The notes beneath the pieces are model-generated. The model saw only the letters and a list, made by a program, of their open reading frames with translations. It did no database searches and was not told the origin of the DNA. Of a stretch of 5,958 nucleotides of DNA, positions 4,939 to 5,958 are shown piece after piece. Every line of letters starts with the position of its first letter. The stretch's first letter is position 1. The translations under genes were made by a program, and so were the position numbers. Source of the stretch: Treponema sp. (GTDB lineage Bacteria > Spirochaetota > Spirochaetia > Treponematales > Treponemataceae); NCBI GenBank assembly GCA_017453705.1, contig JAFTEK010000355.1, positions 1 to 5,958 of the forward strand, written 5' to 3'.

Positions 4939-5562
4939 ATGATACGGAACATCGTTTTTGACGTAGGCTCGGTGTTGATGCAAGTCAGGCCGGCAGAAGC
5001 AATGACAGACCTAGGCTTTGACAAGGACAAGGCAGAAACCACCATTAAAGCAACACTTGGCAACCCAGTCTGGAGGGAACTTGACAGAGGTATCATGCAA
5101 AAAGAGGATGTATTTGCAGCCCTAAAGAAAGGACTCGCCCCTGAAATCCAAGCAGGCATAGACTTCTTCTTTGAGAAGGCTGTCTGGAACTTCGTAAAGC
5201 CCTTCCCATACACCCGAAACTGGCTGGCTTCACTAAAAGAAAGGGGCTACAAGATATTCCTTCTTTCAAACTACCCGGCATGGCTCTGGACTGTAAACGA
5301 AAAGAACGCCTTCAACTTTCTGGATTTGATAGACGGCAAGGTGGTCTCCGGTTTTGAGCAGCTGATAAAACCTGACCCTGCGATTTACCAGCTGCTTCTT
5401 TCACGATATTCGCTTTCCGCCCCAGAGTGTGTCTTTTTGGACGACATGGCAGAGAATGTTATTGGAGCAAGAAAAGAAGGTATAAATGCCATTCAGTTTG
5501 AAAGCTTTGAGCAGGCAAACGGCCAGCTGGAAGAAATCCTCAAAGCCCAGCCTGCTAAATAA
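4939..5562 (+). CDS. HAD-superfamily phosphatase, YihX-like, 207 aa
   Basis: A cytoplasmic haloacid-dehalogenase-type hydrolase, most like subfamily IA enzymes such as E. coli YihX (an alpha-glucose-1-phosphate phosphatase). Motif I is IVFDVGSVL with the nucleophile Asp8. The usual second Asp two residues on is Gly10, as in YihX, whose motif reads FDLGNV. Motif II is FLLSN with Ser110, motif III is IKPDPAIY with Lys144, and motif IV is VFLDDMAENVIGA with Asp168-Asp169. The helical cap lies between motif I and about residue 90. Length is typical. I chose the ATG at 4939 because motif I begins within five residues of it. The frame is open back to 4768, but that extension runs through the promoter and antisense into murE and has no family counterpart. 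No Shine-Dalgarno precedes the ATG. The gene is monocistronic and divergent from murE; the substrate cannot be read from sequence, and a cell-wall sugar phosphate is only a guess. Confidence 0.92.
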   Translation: MIRNIVFDVGSVLMQVRPAEAMTDLGFDKDKAETTIKATLGNPVWRELDRGIMQKEDVFAALKKGLAPEIQAGIDFFFEKAVWNFVKPFPYTRNWLASLKERGYKIFLLSNYPAWLWTVNEKNAFNFLDLIDGKVVSGFEQLIKPDPAIYQLLLSRYSLSAPECVFLDDMAENVIGARKEGINAIQFESFEQANGQLEEILKAQPAK

Positions 5563-5584
5563 AAAAGGGGCTAAATATGCCCCC
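5561..5584 (-). terminator. Leftward terminator next to the HAD stop codon
   Basis: In leftward RNA GGGGC (5583-5579) pairs with GCCCC (5571-5567) around a seven-base loop and is followed by six U (5566-5561). It is the second of two leftward terminators in tandem and overlaps the end of the HAD stop codon. It would stop tRNA transcripts from running antisense into the HAD gene. Confidence 0.55.
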
Positions 5585-5589
5585 TGAAC

Positions 5590-5615
5590 AAAAAAAGATT
5601 CCTTGCGGAATCTTT
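5590..5615 (-). terminator. Strong leftward terminator after tRNA-Glu; may also end HAD mRNA
   Basis: AAAGATTCC (minus strand from 5615) and GGAATCTTT form a perfect nine-pair stem (core GATTCC/GGAATC) closed by a GCAA (GNRA) tetraloop. Seven U follow at 5596-5590. It lies 22 bases after the tRNA-Glu 3' end. On the plus strand the same stem is followed only by a short TTTGT, so it may weakly end the HAD transcript as well. Confidence 0.8.
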
Positions 5616-5637
5616 GTCACCTAGCAAAATCCATTTA

Positions 5638-5709
5638 CGGTCCCTACGGGAGTCGAACCCATCTTTAAAGATTGAGAATCTTTCGTCCTAGCCGATAGAC
5701 GAAGGGACC
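5638..5709 (-). tRNA. tRNA-Glu, anticodon CUC
   Basis: A 72-base cloverleaf folds fully. The acceptor is GGUCCCU/AGGGACC (seven pairs) and the D-stem GUCU/GGAC. The anticodon stem AAAGA/UCUUU encloses loop UUCUCAA, giving anticodon CUC, which reads GAG. The T-arm is AUGGG-UUCGACU-CCCGU and the discriminator is G. The D-arm sequence UUCGUCUA is typical of bacterial tRNA-Glu. No CCA is encoded, so it must be added after transcription. It is followed by two leftward terminators. Confidence 0.97.
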
Positions 5710-5856
5710 AAACCCACAAGCGAAAAAACTCGCAATGTGGCTCCGGCAAACAAGCCTATGCTACCATAGCATGAACCTGCACTATGATTCACGAAAGGGG
5801 CAACCCCGTCCGCGAACTTGCCTTCTAAGCTCCCCAAAAAGAGAAGCCCTTTTTCT
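5710..5856. other. 147-base spacer between the two tRNAs, hairpin-rich
   Basis: No coding region is seen. Three possible hairpins occur: 5714-5740 (CCACA/TGTGG enclosing GCGA/TCGC), 5758-5772 (ATGCTA/TAGCAT with a three-base loop) and 5788-5816 (TTC/GAA, CG/CG and GGGG/CCCC with two small internal loops). On leftward RNA a fourth, GCUUCUC-U5-GGGGAGC (5847-5829), lies just after tRNA-Gln and has no U-tract after it. No convincing promoter for tRNA-Glu was found, so both tRNAs may share one transcript. Confidence 0.45.
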
Positions 5857-5927
5857 TTCCCCAAGGAGGATTCGAACCCCCACAGTCAGAACCAGAATCT
5901 GAAGTGCTACCATTACACAATCGGGGA
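5857..5927 (-). tRNA. tRNA-Gln, anticodon CUG
   Basis: A 71-base cloverleaf folds fully. The acceptor is UCCCCGA/UUGGGGA with one G-U pair and the D-stem GUGU/GCAC. The anticodon stem UCAGA/UCUGA encloses loop UUCUGGU, giving anticodon CUG, which reads CAG. The T-arm is GGGGG-UUCGAAU-CCUCC and the discriminator is A. No CCA is encoded. Like its neighbour it has C at the wobble position, so it reads only the G-ending codon. Confidence 0.97.
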
Positions 5928-5941
5928 ATGTAACGTGAGAA

Positions 5942-5949
5942 ATAATATA
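5942..5949 (-). promoter_or_regulatory. Probable -10 element for tRNA-Gln
   Basis: The minus strand reads TATATTAT here, ending 15 bases before the mature tRNA 5' end. It is a good -10 candidate for the tRNA transcript. The matching -35 would lie beyond the right edge of the window, so this cannot be confirmed. Confidence 0.4.
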
Positions 5950-5958
5950 ACCCCAAAC

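Noticed and set aside
1..5958. CRISPR array, insertion sequence, attachment site or defence system
   Set aside because: No regularly spaced repeats, transposase, integrase or target-site duplications were seen; the tRNA 3' ends show no duplicated att-like segment within the window.

Overview
The window looks like chromosomal DNA of a spirochaete, with Treponema as the best guess (moderate confidence; no rRNA gene or other lineage marker is present). The reasons are a groES with no groEL beside it, a short sigma factor whose region 2 resembles the Bacteroidetes/spirochaete type, and a MurE with an acidic variant of the amino-acid recognition motif. Most of the window is dense housekeeping sequence with few accessory traits.

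Layout, left to right: (1) 1-515, minus strand, the N-terminal 171 residues of a region-1.1-less sigma-70 family factor; its 3' end lies outside the window. (2) 516-873, a 358-base gap holding a near-perfect sigma-54 (-24/-12) promoter at 551-566 that faces the sigma gene, a 13-bp palindrome at 725-737, and a nested terminator/inverted-repeat structure at 800-855 behind groES. (3) 874-1146, minus strand, groES, starting at an ATG with an ideal Shine-Dalgarno. (4) 1244-4828, minus strand, a three-gene operon murE - ddl - J-domain/TPR protein, with 3-base gaps at both junctions and one clear promoter at 4859-4887. (5) 4939-5562, plus strand, a YihX-like HAD phosphatase transcribed divergently from murE; its promoter sits so close to the ATG that the mRNA should be leaderless or nearly so. 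(6) 5567-5615, two hairpins in tandem that end leftward transcription. (7) 5638-5709 and 5857-5927, minus strand, tRNA-Glu(CUC) and tRNA-Gln(CUG), separated by a 147-base hairpin-rich spacer.

How the genes fit together: MurE adds the third residue of the peptidoglycan stem peptide, and Ddl makes the D-Ala-D-Ala that MurF adds next, so the operon supplies two inputs of cytoplasmic cell-wall synthesis. The J-protein at its end and groES just downstream are protein-folding genes. The most interesting signal is regulatory: a sigma-54 promoter driving a second, sigma-70-type sigma factor. This would be an RpoN-to-sigma cascade analogous to the RpoN-RpoS pathway of Borrelia. No mobile element, CRISPR array or unknown gene cluster was seen.
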